Assembly: GCF_900007165.1 (NCBI RefSeq)
Contig: NZ_CYGY02000085.1
Span: forward strand, 1-60,863
Origin: Paraburkholderia piptadeniae
GTDB lineage: Bacteria; Pseudomonadota; Gammaproteobacteria; Burkholderiales; Burkholderiaceae
DNA length: 60,863 nt
Reading direction: 5' to 3'
Position numbers and translations under genes: made by a program. Each line of letters begins with the position of its first letter. Within the stretch, counting starts at the first letter, position 1. Positions 16,540 through 24,752 of this stretch are shown here, piece after piece. The notes beneath the pieces are model-generated. The model made no database searches. It saw nothing but the letters and a program-made list of their open reading frames with translations, and was not told the DNA's origin.

Positions 16540-17772
16540 ATGCGGGCTGTACCAGTCGCGCAGAACACTATGGAACCAACCCCTCTTCCTCAATTCAAGG
16601 ACGTGCCGTGGCGATGGATTGCGTACTTTGCGTCAGGCATCGTCGTCGCGGCCGTCGCATTCGGATTTCTGCATCAGGTCGAACTCAAGCAGGACGTCCA
16701 GTGCGAAATCGTCTCGCCATCCGACGTGAAAGTACAGGGCTTGAACGGGCTCGTGTCGTCTGTCTATGTGCGTCCCGGCGAGCGTGTGATCGCGGGCATG
16801 CCGCTTTTCAGCGTGCAACGCGACCTGTCGCTTGCGAGCGATGGGCGCCAGCGGCCCATGTTCGACGAACAGATGCGCGATGAGCAGATCCGCACCGCCG
16901 ATCAGCAGTACGAGCAACGCAAGGCGCAGTTGGGCGCGCAGCTCGACGCGTCAAATGCGACGGCCGAAAGCCGCCGCGCCGAGGTGGCCGCGCTCGACGA
17001 GCAAGTCGCGCAAAACCGGCAACTCGTCGCCGAGGCACAGCGCAAGCTGAGCCGGCTGCAATCGGTGTCCGACTACGTGAGCGCCGATCGCATCGAGCAG
17101 GCGAGCGCCGACATGCATCAGGCGAAGGTTGCGGTCGCGCAAGGTGTCGCGCGGCATGAGCAACTGAACGGCGAAATCGCGACGCTGCGCAGCACGCAAA
17201 GCGATCTGGCAGCACAGCTGAAGGAGAACGATGCCAGGCATGCTCGCGATGTTCAGGACATCCAGATGCGCTTCGAACAGACGCGCCAGAATTCCACGAT
17301 TTCCGCGCCGAAGTCGGGTGTCGTCACGTTCTCCGCACTCGTGGCCGGTCGCACGCTGGACCCTGCCGATGTTGCGCTCGTGATTTCCACCGACGACAAA
17401 GGCGCGCTGCGCGCCGCGCTGCGCATCCCGTCGCGCCGCCGCGGCTTCGTGCAGACAGGACAGACGGTGCGTCTCAAGTTCGACGCATATCCCTACGTGA
17501 AATTCGGCACCTACGAAGCGCGCATCGACGCAATCTCGCAGACCTCGGTCCAGTCGCCGATGTCGCCATCGCTTGCGACGGCGATGGGGCAGAAGGACAA
17601 CGGCGACGGCGATTTCATGGCGTGGGCGACTTTGCGCGGCAAGACGTTCGACTACGGCAAGCAGCACTTCGACATCCTGCCCGGCATGCGCGCGACGGCG
17701 AGCATCGTCGTCGAGCGCAGAACGATTGCGGAGTGGGTACTTGAGCCGTTGTTTCGCATGATCAGAGGTTGA
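16540..17772 (+). CDS. HlyD-family periplasmic adaptor of a type I peptide exporter
   Basis: A 410-residue membrane-fusion protein. A short cytoplasmic N-end, one transmembrane segment (IAYFASGIVVAAVAFGFL, about 28-45), a barrel-sandwich strand with VQGLNGLVSSVYVRPGERV, a long coiled coil (about 100-240, Gln/Glu/Ala-rich heptads), the second lipoyl-like strand STISAPKSGVVTF, and a beta-barrel region follow in order. An alternative ATG lies at 16570. It is four bases upstream of the C39-ABC gene. HlyD proteins bridge the inner membrane ABC exporter and the TolC channel, both encoded next. Confidence 0.88.
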   Translation: MRAVPVAQNTMEPTPLPQFKDVPWRWIAYFASGIVVAAVAFGFLHQVELKQDVQCEIVSPSDVKVQGLNGLVSSVYVRPGERVIAGMPLFSVQRDLSLASDGRQRPMFDEQMRDEQIRTADQQYEQRKAQLGAQLDASNATAESRRAEVAALDEQVAQNRQLVAEAQRKLSRLQSVSDYVSADRIEQASADMHQAKVAVAQGVARHEQLNGEIATLRSTQSDLAAQLKENDARHARDVQDIQMRFEQTRQNSTISAPKSGVVTFSALVAGRTLDPADVALVISTDDKGALRAALRIPSRRRGFVQTGQTVRLKFDAYPYVKFGTYEARIDAISQTSVQSPMSPSLATAMGQKDNGDGDFMAWATLRGKTFDYGKQHFDILPGMRATASIVVERRTIAEWVLEPLFRMIRG

Positions 17773-17776
17773 AGGA

Positions 17777-19894
17777 ATGCGCACGATCTATCAAAACGAA
17801 GTCGCGGAATGCGGCTACGCGTGTCTTGCGATGGTGCTCACGCATCTCGGCCGCGCAACCGAAGTGCGCGAGCTGTCTGCGTATCGGCCCATCTCCGCGA
17901 ACGGCCTCTCGTTGATGGACCTCTATGACATGGCCACCGAGTTCGGACTGGCGGTGCAGGCCTATCGTTTCGGACTCGAAGACGTGCCAACCATCAGGCG
18001 CGGCTCGATCCTTCATTTCGGCGGCGCGCATTTTGTCGTCTTCGAGAAGTGCGGGCGTGGCTATGTGCAGGTCATCGACCCGGCGACGGGGCGGCGGCGT
18101 ATTTCGATGGACACCTTCGCGGCCGCCGTGTCGGGCTTCCTGCTCGAATGTTCGCCGACACCCGGCATGCCGCGCGTGAAGGTGAAATCCCAGGTTCCGA
18201 AAGCACTGGCGCGCGTGCGTGCGCTCAATCCGGATCTGCGCAGGCATCTCGCGAAAGTGATGTTCGTGATGCTCGGCAGCCAGTTCGCGATTCTCGCGGC
18301 GCCGTACCTCGGCAGCCTGGTGCTCGACTATGTCGTCGCGGCCGACAACGTCGATCTGTTGAACGTGCTTGCGCTGACGTTCGCGGGCATTTTTGCCGTC
18401 GGGGCGTTGAGCCAATACGTGGAAACGCGGCTGATCGAACTGCTGCATCAGCGCACGCAGATCAACACGACGGAAGGGCTGCTGGGGAAGCTATTGCGCA
18501 ATCCGATGTCGTGGTTCGAAAAGCGCCATGTCGGCGACGTTTTTGCGCGTCTCAAGGCACAGGACGAAATCAGCGTTCAGGCCGTCCGCACTTTCACGCA
18601 TATGTGCGTGGACACGGCCGTCGGCGTGCTCGCGCTCGCGCTGATGCTGATCCAAAGCCCACGGTTGACGGCCTTCGCGCTGGCGATCTTCGTGGTCTAT
18701 CTGTCGATTGCGCTGGGCATGTTCGCTCGGATGCGCGACAACCATGCGCTCGTGCTCGAAACTTCCGCGCGCTGCGACGATGCGCTGATCGAGACGATAC
18801 GCGCCGCGTCGCTGATCAAGCTCGCGCAAGGCGAGACGCGGCGAACGGCAATCTTCATGACGAAGTATCGCGAGTATGTCGCGGCGCTCTTGACCGACAA
18901 CCGCTTGAGCAGCGCGCGCGATGCCATCCTCAAAGCGGTGCAGTACGCCGATACGCTCGCGATCACCTGGTTTTCCGCACGGCTGATGCTGGGCGGCAAG
19001 GTATCGGTCGGCGTGTTCTATTCGTTTTTGATCTACAAGTCGCTGATGTCCGAGCGCTTTGCGCGCACCGTCAACGGCGTGTTCTCGCATTTCATGCTCA
19101 GCGTGCCCGTGGCGCGCGTGGACGATATCGCCGAGTGTGAAGAAGAGCGCTATACGCCGGCCGCCGATACGAATCGCGCAACGGAAGTGCGTGCGTTCGA
19201 GCGCATCGACGTGCGCGATGTCACGTTCAGCTATGGCGTGTCCGATCAGCCTGTGCTGAAGAACGCGAGCATTGAGATTAACGTGGGCGACAAGATCGCG
19301 ATCACGGGGCCATCGGGCGCGGGCAAGTCGACGCTCTTCAAGCTGCTTTCAGCCGCGGAACCTCTTCAACAAGGGCATATTTCGCTCAACGGCATCGCAT
19401 GGCCGAACCTCACCGTCGACGAAATCCGCCGTCACGCAGCGCACATGCGGCAGGGCGATCTGATCCTGCACGGCTCGATCGCGGATAACGTGTCGCTGTT
19501 CTCGGGCAATATCGACGAGGCGCGCGTGCAATCGGTACTCGAAGACGTGGGCCTGTGGAACGACGTGATGCGTTTGCCGATGCGCACGCGCACCGTTATC
19601 AGCGACACGATCGCCAACATCTCCGCGGGGCAGCGTCAACGCCTGTTGCTTGCCCGTGCGCTCTATCAGCAGCGCAGCCTGTTGCTGCTCGACGAGCCCA
19701 CGTCGAATCTCGATCCTGCATCCGTCAAGCACATCGGCGCGCTGCTGCAGCGCCTCGATTGCACGGTCGTCGCGATTACACACGACATGTCGCTTGCCGC
19801 GAGCTTCGGCACGCGCTACCGGCTCATCGACGGCGCGTTGATGCGCGAGCCGTCAAATCATGGTCATATCGAAGTGGAACCGTTGCATGCGTAG
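17777..19894 (+). CDS. Peptidase-containing ABC transporter (C39 leader peptidase, RiPP/bacteriocin exporter)
   Basis: A 705-residue PCAT-type exporter. The N-terminal C39 peptidase has an intact triad: Cys12 in QNEVAECGYAC, His85 in GGAHFVVFE and Asp101 in VIDPATG. A six-helix transmembrane region follows (about 150-430), then an ATPase with Walker A GPSGAGKST (511-519), signature ISAGQRQRLLLARAL, Walker B LLLLDEPTSNLD and the switch His in ITHDMS. Such proteins cut leaders after a double glycine and export the product. The upstream 44-residue GG peptide is the only evident substrate. The last eight bases overlap the TolC gene, so HlyD, ABC and TolC form one translationally coupled unit. Confidence 0.92.
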   Translation: MRTIYQNEVAECGYACLAMVLTHLGRATEVRELSAYRPISANGLSLMDLYDMATEFGLAVQAYRFGLEDVPTIRRGSILHFGGAHFVVFEKCGRGYVQVIDPATGRRRISMDTFAAAVSGFLLECSPTPGMPRVKVKSQVPKALARVRALNPDLRRHLAKVMFVMLGSQFAILAAPYLGSLVLDYVVAADNVDLLNVLALTFAGIFAVGALSQYVETRLIELLHQRTQINTTEGLLGKLLRNPMSWFEKRHVGDVFARLKAQDEISVQAVRTFTHMCVDTAVGVLALALMLIQSPRLTAFALAIFVVYLSIALGMFARMRDNHALVLETSARCDDALIETIRAASLIKLAQGETRRTAIFMTKYREYVAALLTDNRLSSARDAILKAVQYADTLAITWFSARLMLGGKVSVGVFYSFLIYKSLMSERFARTVNGVFSHFMLSVPVARVDDIAECEEERYTPAADTNRATEVRAFERIDVRDVTFSYGVSDQPVLKNASIEINVGDKIAITGPSGAGKSTLFKLLSAAEPLQQGHISLNGIAWPNLTVDEIRRHAAHMRQGDLILHGSIADNVSLFSGNIDEARVQSVLEDVGLWNDVMRLPMRTRTVISDTIANISAGQRQRLLLARALYQQRSLLLLDEPTSNLDPASVKHIGALLQRLDCTVVAITHDMSLAASFGTRYRLIDGALMREPSNHGHIEVEPLHA

Positions 19895-21194
19895 TTTCAA
19901 ACACTCAATCGGGATGGCGGCAGCACTCTGTTTGCTCAACGCGAGCGCAAGCGCTCAGGCCACCGATCTCGTCACCGTCGTGCAGCAGGCGCTCGGGCGC
20001 GATGCCGATCTGGCGCAGGCGCGGGCCGCTCAGGTCGCTTCGAAAGAGGCGGTGCCGCAAGCGCGCGCAGCTCTTTTGCCGCAGATATCCGGGGGCTGGG
20101 GACGCACGTACAACAGCATCGCGACGCAAGGTTTCCCGCGCACGTCGTACTGGCAGAACGGCTGGACCGTGTCGCTCACGCAGCCGATCTTCGACTGGAC
20201 CAAATGGGAGGCATACAGGCAGGCCGACTACGTCGAGGCGTTGGGCGCGGTCAATGTGGACTTCGCGCAGCAGACGGCATTACTGCGCGCCGTGCGCGCC
20301 TACTTCGACGAACTCGCGGCGGAGGACGAAGTGAAGCGCGCGTCCGACTACGGCGCCGCCGTCGATGCGCAGATCCAGATTCTGCAGCGCAACCGCGTGG
20401 CCGGCGAGGCGACCGTCATCGACATGCGCGAAGCGCTGACGGCGCGCGAGCAGGTCACGTTGCAGCAGTCGGAAGCGCAAAGCGCGCTTGCCGCGAAGCG
20501 CCGCGCGCTGGAACAGGTGACAGGCGTGCCGTTCGGCGCGCCGTCGCGTTTGCCCGATACGCTTGCGCTGCCGCGTCTCGCACCCGAGGACGCCGATGCG
20601 TGGGCGAATCAGGCAAAGGATCATGGCTATCCGGTGCAACAGAAGCAGCTCGAATGGCAAGTCGCGAAATTCGATGTCGGCAAGGCGAAGGGCGAGCATT
20701 ATCCGTCCGTCTTTCTGACGGGCAGTTATACGCCGTCGGGCGCGGCATCCGGCTACGCACGACCGACGACGACGGCAACGGGTATGCTCGCCGTGTCGAT
20801 ACCGCTTTACTCGGGCGGGGCGACGCAATCGAAAGTCAGGCAAACCGAGGCGCTGCAGGACGAGGCGATGCAAGCGCTCGTCGGCGCGACGCGCACGGCC
20901 GACGCATCCGCTCGCGACAACTACGCGCGCTATCAGCAAGGCCGCGCACGCGTGGACATGCTCGTGCATCTGCTCGCGTCGTGCCGCGAAATGCTCGCGG
21001 CCACACGGGTCGGCTACAAGGTCGGCACGCGCACGAGCACCGATGTCTTGCGCGCGATCGATACGCTGTATTCGACGCAGCGCGATCTGCTTGCCGCACG
21101 CTACGACGCCGTCGTCACGTTGTTGCAGCTAAAAGGCGATACGTCGACGCTGAGTCTCACGGATGTCGTCGAGATCAACACGATGCTTCGTTGA
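19887..21194 (+). CDS. TolC-family outer membrane channel of the peptide exporter
   Basis: A 435-residue outer membrane efflux protein. I prefer the ATG at 19887 (MRSFKHS), which overlaps the ABC gene by eight bases and yields a signal peptide (MAAALCLLNASASAQA). The mature part shows the two internal repeats of the family: QARAALLPQISGGWG in the first half and KGEHYPSVFLTGSYTPSG in the second, long Ala/Gln/Arg-rich helices, and TLYSTQRDLLAARYD near the end. It completes a dedicated three-component type I machine with the adaptor and C39-ABC exporter, giving export to the cell exterior. Confidence 0.9.
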   Translation: MRSFKHSIGMAAALCLLNASASAQATDLVTVVQQALGRDADLAQARAAQVASKEAVPQARAALLPQISGGWGRTYNSIATQGFPRTSYWQNGWTVSLTQPIFDWTKWEAYRQADYVEALGAVNVDFAQQTALLRAVRAYFDELAAEDEVKRASDYGAAVDAQIQILQRNRVAGEATVIDMREALTAREQVTLQQSEAQSALAAKRRALEQVTGVPFGAPSRLPDTLALPRLAPEDADAWANQAKDHGYPVQQKQLEWQVAKFDVGKAKGEHYPSVFLTGSYTPSGAASGYARPTTTATGMLAVSIPLYSGGATQSKVRQTEALQDEAMQALVGATRTADASARDNYARYQQGRARVDMLVHLLASCREMLAATRVGYKVGTRTSTDVLRAIDTLYSTQRDLLAARYDAVVTLLQLKGDTSTLSLTDVVEINTMLR

Positions 21195-21344
21195 ACTTCA
21201 ACTGTTCGTCAAGAACTGTCAAAAATGAAGGGGCGGGGGGAAAGGCGTCAACGCTTTGTCAGGCGAGGCGTTTAGAGCGATGACCTATCAGGTCGGCGGC
21301 CCGTGAGCCGTTTAATCAACGCAAGGTTTTGAGGAATCAAGTCA

Positions 21345-21560
21345 ATGAACAAGCACATCATCGCTGCCGCCCTGGCAGGTCTGTTCTCGGTCGCCGCATT
21401 CGCGCAGGCATCGGCTCCCGCCGCCACGGAACAGGCACCGGCTGTTGCATCGGCGCCCGCCGCAAAGCATCACGCAAAGAAGCATCACGCCAAGAAGCAC
21501 CACGCTCACAAGGCAGCGCCGAAGGCAGCCAGCGACGAAGCAGCATCGGCAGCGCAGTAA
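21345..21560 (+). CDS. Small exported His/Lys-rich repeat protein (acid-shock-protein-like)
   Basis: A 71-residue protein with a signal peptide (MNKHIIAAALAGLFSVAAFAQA). The mature chain is Ala-rich at both ends and has a central tandem KHHAKKHHAKKHHAHK repeat. GAGGA at about 21330-21334 precedes the ATG. Composition resembles Asr-type acid-shock proteins and metal-binding periplasmic peptides. It follows the TolC gene by 150 bases on the same strand but has a Sec signal rather than a double-glycine leader, so it is not an obvious cargo of that exporter. Binding of metals or protons via the histidines is inference. Confidence 0.65.
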   Translation: MNKHIIAAALAGLFSVAAFAQASAPAATEQAPAVASAPAAKHHAKKHHAKKHHAHKAAPKAASDEAASAAQ

Positions 21561-21582
21561 CGAGCGCGCCACGCTGAGGCTG

Positions 21583-21614
21583 AAGGGGGAAGCGCGCGAG
21601 CGTCTTCCCCCTTT
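21583..21614. terminator. Bidirectional terminator-like hairpin
   Basis: Perfect ten-pair stem AAGGGGGAAG (21583-21592) / CTTCCCCCTT (21604-21613) with an 11-base loop, between the convergent His/Lys-rich gene and the keto-acid lyase gene. The flanking A and T residues allow action on both strands; the T-run is short. Confidence 0.65.
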
Positions 21615-21623
21615 GTACTTGCG

Positions 21624-22568
21624 TCAGATGCGCGTTGGGCGCTGGTCCGCGAACGGACCGAGTCGGCTCGCAAACCGGCGCGCGCATTCGAGTCCAAACG
21701 CGGTCGGACGCATGCCGCGATCATGAACGACGTCGAAACCCATCCGCCACGCGGCGATCCGTTTGCCGTAGCACGTCAATGCGTCGAGCGATTGCATCAC
21801 GAATACGATGGACGACAGGATGCCTTCATACAGCGCTCCTGCCGTCGCGTGATCGTCTCCGGCAAAAGCATCATAAATGGCGGCTTGCCAGTCGAATGTA
21901 TCGGGTGCAACGATCAGTCCCGCACAACCGGCGCGCAGATTGTCGACTAGCTCCTGTCCGCCGCGTCCATTGAAGACGGGCAGTGGACCGCCTTGTTCCC
22001 GCAGGCGTTCTATCGTCGATTGAATGACTGTGGCAGGACCTTCGCCCTTTAGCCACTGGAATTGCGGGCACTGCGCCGAAAGCTCGACGAGCGACTGTAC
22101 CGACAACCCTACGCCCAGATACTCAGGTGCGTTCTGAATGCCCACGGGCACGCGCACGCGCTGCATGATGTCGGCAAAGAAATCGAAGTAGAACGATTCG
22201 GGTTTGTCGCGCGCGGAAGGCGGCTGAAGGATCAGCGACGACGCGCCGTGTTCCACTGCGTAATCCGCCAGCGCGAGATGCGCATCGACGGTATCGCCCG
22301 TGATCGTGACGGCCAGAGGAACGCGTTCGTCGATGTGTGCGCTAGTCCATTCGATAAAGCGCCGCTTCTCTTCAAGCGACAGACGGTTCACTTCAGTCGC
22401 AAGGCCAAGAATCACGATACCGCTTGCGCCCGCTTCGATCGTGCGATCGATCTGCGTGTGAGTCGCGCATCGGTCGAGCGCGTTGTCGGCGTCGAAATAC
22501 GCGTAGAGCACGGGCCATATGCCGCGCGGCGAAAAAGAATCGAGGCGTGACGTCATGATCGATGCCAT
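21624..22568 (-). CDS. Dihydrodipicolinate synthase/N-acetylneuraminate lyase-family protein (sugar-acid catabolism)
   Basis: A 314-residue DapA-superfamily TIM barrel. GASGIVILGLATEVNRLSLE corresponds to the substrate carboxylate-binding loop, PVGIQNAPEYLG to the strand that carries the catalytic Tyr in DapA, and FQWLKGEGP supplies the Schiff-base lysine. It overlaps the preceding dehydratase gene by three bases (ATG at 22568; a second ATG at 22556). Members paired with IlvD/EDD dehydratases act as 2-keto-3-deoxy-sugar-acid dehydratases or aldolases, for example in L-arabinonate degradation; I infer such a role rather than lysine synthesis. The exact sugar acid cannot be read from sequence. 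Confidence 0.75.
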   Translation of the reverse strand: MASIMTSRLDSFSPRGIWPVLYAYFDADNALDRCATHTQIDRTIEAGASGIVILGLATEVNRLSLEEKRRFIEWTSAHIDERVPLAVTITGDTVDAHLALADYAVEHGASSLILQPPSARDKPESFYFDFFADIMQRVRVPVGIQNAPEYLGVGLSVQSLVELSAQCPQFQWLKGEGPATVIQSTIERLREQGGPLPVFNGRGGQELVDNLRAGCAGLIVAPDTFDWQAAIYDAFAGDDHATAGALYEGILSSIVFVMQSLDALTCYGKRIAAWRMGFDVVHDRGMRPTAFGLECARRFASRLGPFADQRPTRI

Positions 22569-22569
22569 A

Positions 22570-24282
22570 TCAATGCGATTCGCGCGGCACGGGCGCGCCG
22601 CTTGCGCCGACGAGGAAGTCGAGATCGGCGCCCTGGTCGGCCTGCAACACGTGCTCGACGTATAGCCGGTAGTAGCCGCGCGCCGGCGGTTCAGGCGCTT
22701 GCCATGCGGCGCGGCGCCGTTCGAGTTCTTCATCGGATACATCGAGATGCAGGCGCCGCGCGTCGACGTCGAGTTCGATCATGTCGCCTGTCTGCACCAG
22801 TGCGAGCGGACCACCTGCCGCCGCTTCGGGCGACACGTGCAGCACGACTGTTCCGTAGGCCGTGCCGCTCATGCGGCCATCGGAAATGCGGACCATGTCG
22901 GTAATGCCTTTTTGCAGGACCTTTTTCGGCAACGGCATGTTGCCGACTTCCGCGAAGCCCGGATAGCCTTTCGGGCCCGCGCCTTTGAGCACCATCACGC
23001 AGTGCTCGTCGATGTCGAGCGAGTCGTCGTCGATTTTCGCGTGCAGTTCTTCGACGTTCTCGAATACCACGGCGCGGCCACGATGTTTGAGCAACGAAGT
23101 CGTCGCTGCCGATGGCTTGATGACGGCGCCGTTCGGCGCGAGATTGCCTCTGAGCACGGCGATGCCCGCATGCGGCTTGAACGACTCGGCGAAGGTCGTG
23201 ATGACTTTCTGATCGTAGTTGGGCGCGTCGCAGACGTTGTCCCAGATCGACTTGCCGTTGACGGTCAATGCATCGCGATGCAGAAGACCTTGCTCGCCCA
23301 GTTGACGCAACACCGCGGGCAAGCCGCCCGCGTAGTAGAAATCTTCCATCAGGTACTCGCCCGACGGCTGCAGATTCACGAGGCACGGTACGCTCGATCC
23401 GAGTTCCCAGTCTTCGAGCTTGAGATCGACGCCGATGCGCTTCGCGAGCGCGATCAGATGCACGACGGCATTCGTCGATCCGCCAATGGCAGCGTTCGTG
23501 CGGATCGCGTTCTCGAAGGCTTCGCGCGTGAGGATCTTGTCCATCGTCACATCGTCGCGCACCATCTCGACGATGCGCCGTCCCGCGAGATGCGCGAGCA
23601 CCTGGCGGCGCGCATCGACGGCGGGAATCGCCGCGTTGTGCGGCAGGCCCATGCCGAGCGATTCGACCATCGACGCCATCGTCGATGCCGTGCCCATCGT
23701 CATGCAATGGCCGCGCGAGCGGTTCATGCACGATTCGGCATCGATGAATTCCTGCTGGCTCATCGTGCCCGCGCGCACTTCCTCGGACATCTGCCACACG
23801 CCCGTGCCCGAGCCGAGCGTGCTTCCGCGATAGCGGCCGTTAAGCATCGGCCCACCTGATACCGCCAGCGCGGGCAGATTGCAGGACGCCGCGCCCATCA
23901 GCAGCGCAGGCGTGGTCTTGTCGCAGCCGACCAGCAGGATCACGCCGTCGATCGGGTTGCCGCGTATCGACTCCTCGACATCCATCGAAGCCAGGTTGCG
24001 GAACAGCATCGCCGTGGGCCGCAGATTCGATTCGCCGAGCGACATCACGGGGAATTCGAGCGGCAGGCCGCCCGCTTCGCGCACGCCGCGTTTCACGTAC
24101 TCGGCGAGCTCGCGAAAGTGGGCGTTGCAGGGCGTCAGTTCGGACCACGTATTGCAGATGCCGATGACGGGGCGGCCGTCGAATTCGTCGTGAGGAATGC
24201 CCTGGCTTTTCATCCACGAGCGGTGAATGAAGCCGTCCTTGTCGTTGCCGCCGAACCAGCTCTGCGAGCGAAGTTTGCGCAT
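22570..24282 (-). CDS. IlvD/EDD-family sugar-acid dehydratase (L-arabinonate dehydratase-like)
   Basis: A 570-residue dehydratase of the dihydroxyacid/phosphogluconate dehydratase family. GICNTWSELTPCNAHF (iron-sulfur Cys), VGCDKTTPALLMGA (second Cys) and ESCMNRSRGHCMTMGTAST (third cluster region) are clear, as is SDGRMSGTAYGTVVLH near the C-terminus. Length and the CNTWSELTPCN block fit the pentonate/aldonate dehydratase subgroup rather than biosynthetic IlvD. CAGGAG precedes the ATG at 24282. It is co-transcribed with a DapA-type lyase, giving a plausible two-step route from an aldonate via a 2-keto-3-deoxy acid. No transporter or regulator for this pair is in the immediate vicinity. Confidence 0.82.
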   Translation of the reverse strand: MRKLRSQSWFGGNDKDGFIHRSWMKSQGIPHDEFDGRPVIGICNTWSELTPCNAHFRELAEYVKRGVREAGGLPLEFPVMSLGESNLRPTAMLFRNLASMDVEESIRGNPIDGVILLVGCDKTTPALLMGAASCNLPALAVSGGPMLNGRYRGSTLGSGTGVWQMSEEVRAGTMSQQEFIDAESCMNRSRGHCMTMGTASTMASMVESLGMGLPHNAAIPAVDARRQVLAHLAGRRIVEMVRDDVTMDKILTREAFENAIRTNAAIGGSTNAVVHLIALAKRIGVDLKLEDWELGSSVPCLVNLQPSGEYLMEDFYYAGGLPAVLRQLGEQGLLHRDALTVNGKSIWDNVCDAPNYDQKVITTFAESFKPHAGIAVLRGNLAPNGAVIKPSAATTSLLKHRGRAVVFENVEELHAKIDDDSLDIDEHCVMVLKGAGPKGYPGFAEVGNMPLPKKVLQKGITDMVRISDGRMSGTAYGTVVLHVSPEAAAGGPLALVQTGDMIELDVDARRLHLDVSDEELERRRAAWQAPEPPARGYYRLYVEHVLQADQGADLDFLVGASGAPVPRESH

Positions 24283-24752
24283 GATGTCTCCTGGGTCTGC
24301 TTCGTTTTGCCTGCTTCTTCGTTGTCCTGTCGCTGCAAGGTGAGCTTAGCCGATTCCCCGCGCGATGCATGCACCGATGCCGTAGCGGCTCGCATCACGA
24401 AGCACGGCAGTTGCATTGCAGCAGAGCGCGAGCGAGGACAAAACCGTATCGACACTGCTGCTGTCCTGTGGCAAGGCGCGGCCGTACAAGCCGCACGACG
24501 CAACGCCTGAATCGCTGAACGGACGCGGACCTTTCCACAAGCGACATGCGCATCCGCTCATCACGCACTGCACCATCGTCACAAACCCTTGCTGGGCAAG
24601 CCTCGCGGCCATCCTCTAACGGCCGTTCGCTTTTGCGCGTGTCGTATTTCCGCAAGCGTCTGTCGCAATTAGTCGGCTAGCCGGGGTTTTTTCTGGCAAC
24701 TATGTAGTCACACTGTGCGGGCCGGCGCCTGCACCACGAGGAGATGGACTCA
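24283..24752. other. Divergent intergenic region between dehydratase and betaine transporter genes
   Basis: No convincing gene in these 470 bases. The segment 24573-24612, read on the minus strand, is similar to 42848-42886 upstream of nirB, sharing GAGGCTTGC, GCAAGG, TTTG and TGGT in register; the central word CTTGCTGGGCAAG (24588-24600) is identical in both and is itself an inverted repeat. The promoters of both flanking operons must lie here but I cannot fix them. Confidence 0.4.

Noticed and set aside
21345..21560. His/Lys-rich protein as a second cargo of the C39 exporter
   Set aside because: It has a Sec signal peptide and no double-glycine site.
24405..24420. GG-N10-GC (CGGCAGTTGCATTGCA) as a sigma-54 promoter for the betaine transporter
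   Set aside because: No NtrC-type box nearby, over 300 bases from the gene, and GG-N10-GC matches are common by chance at this GC content.
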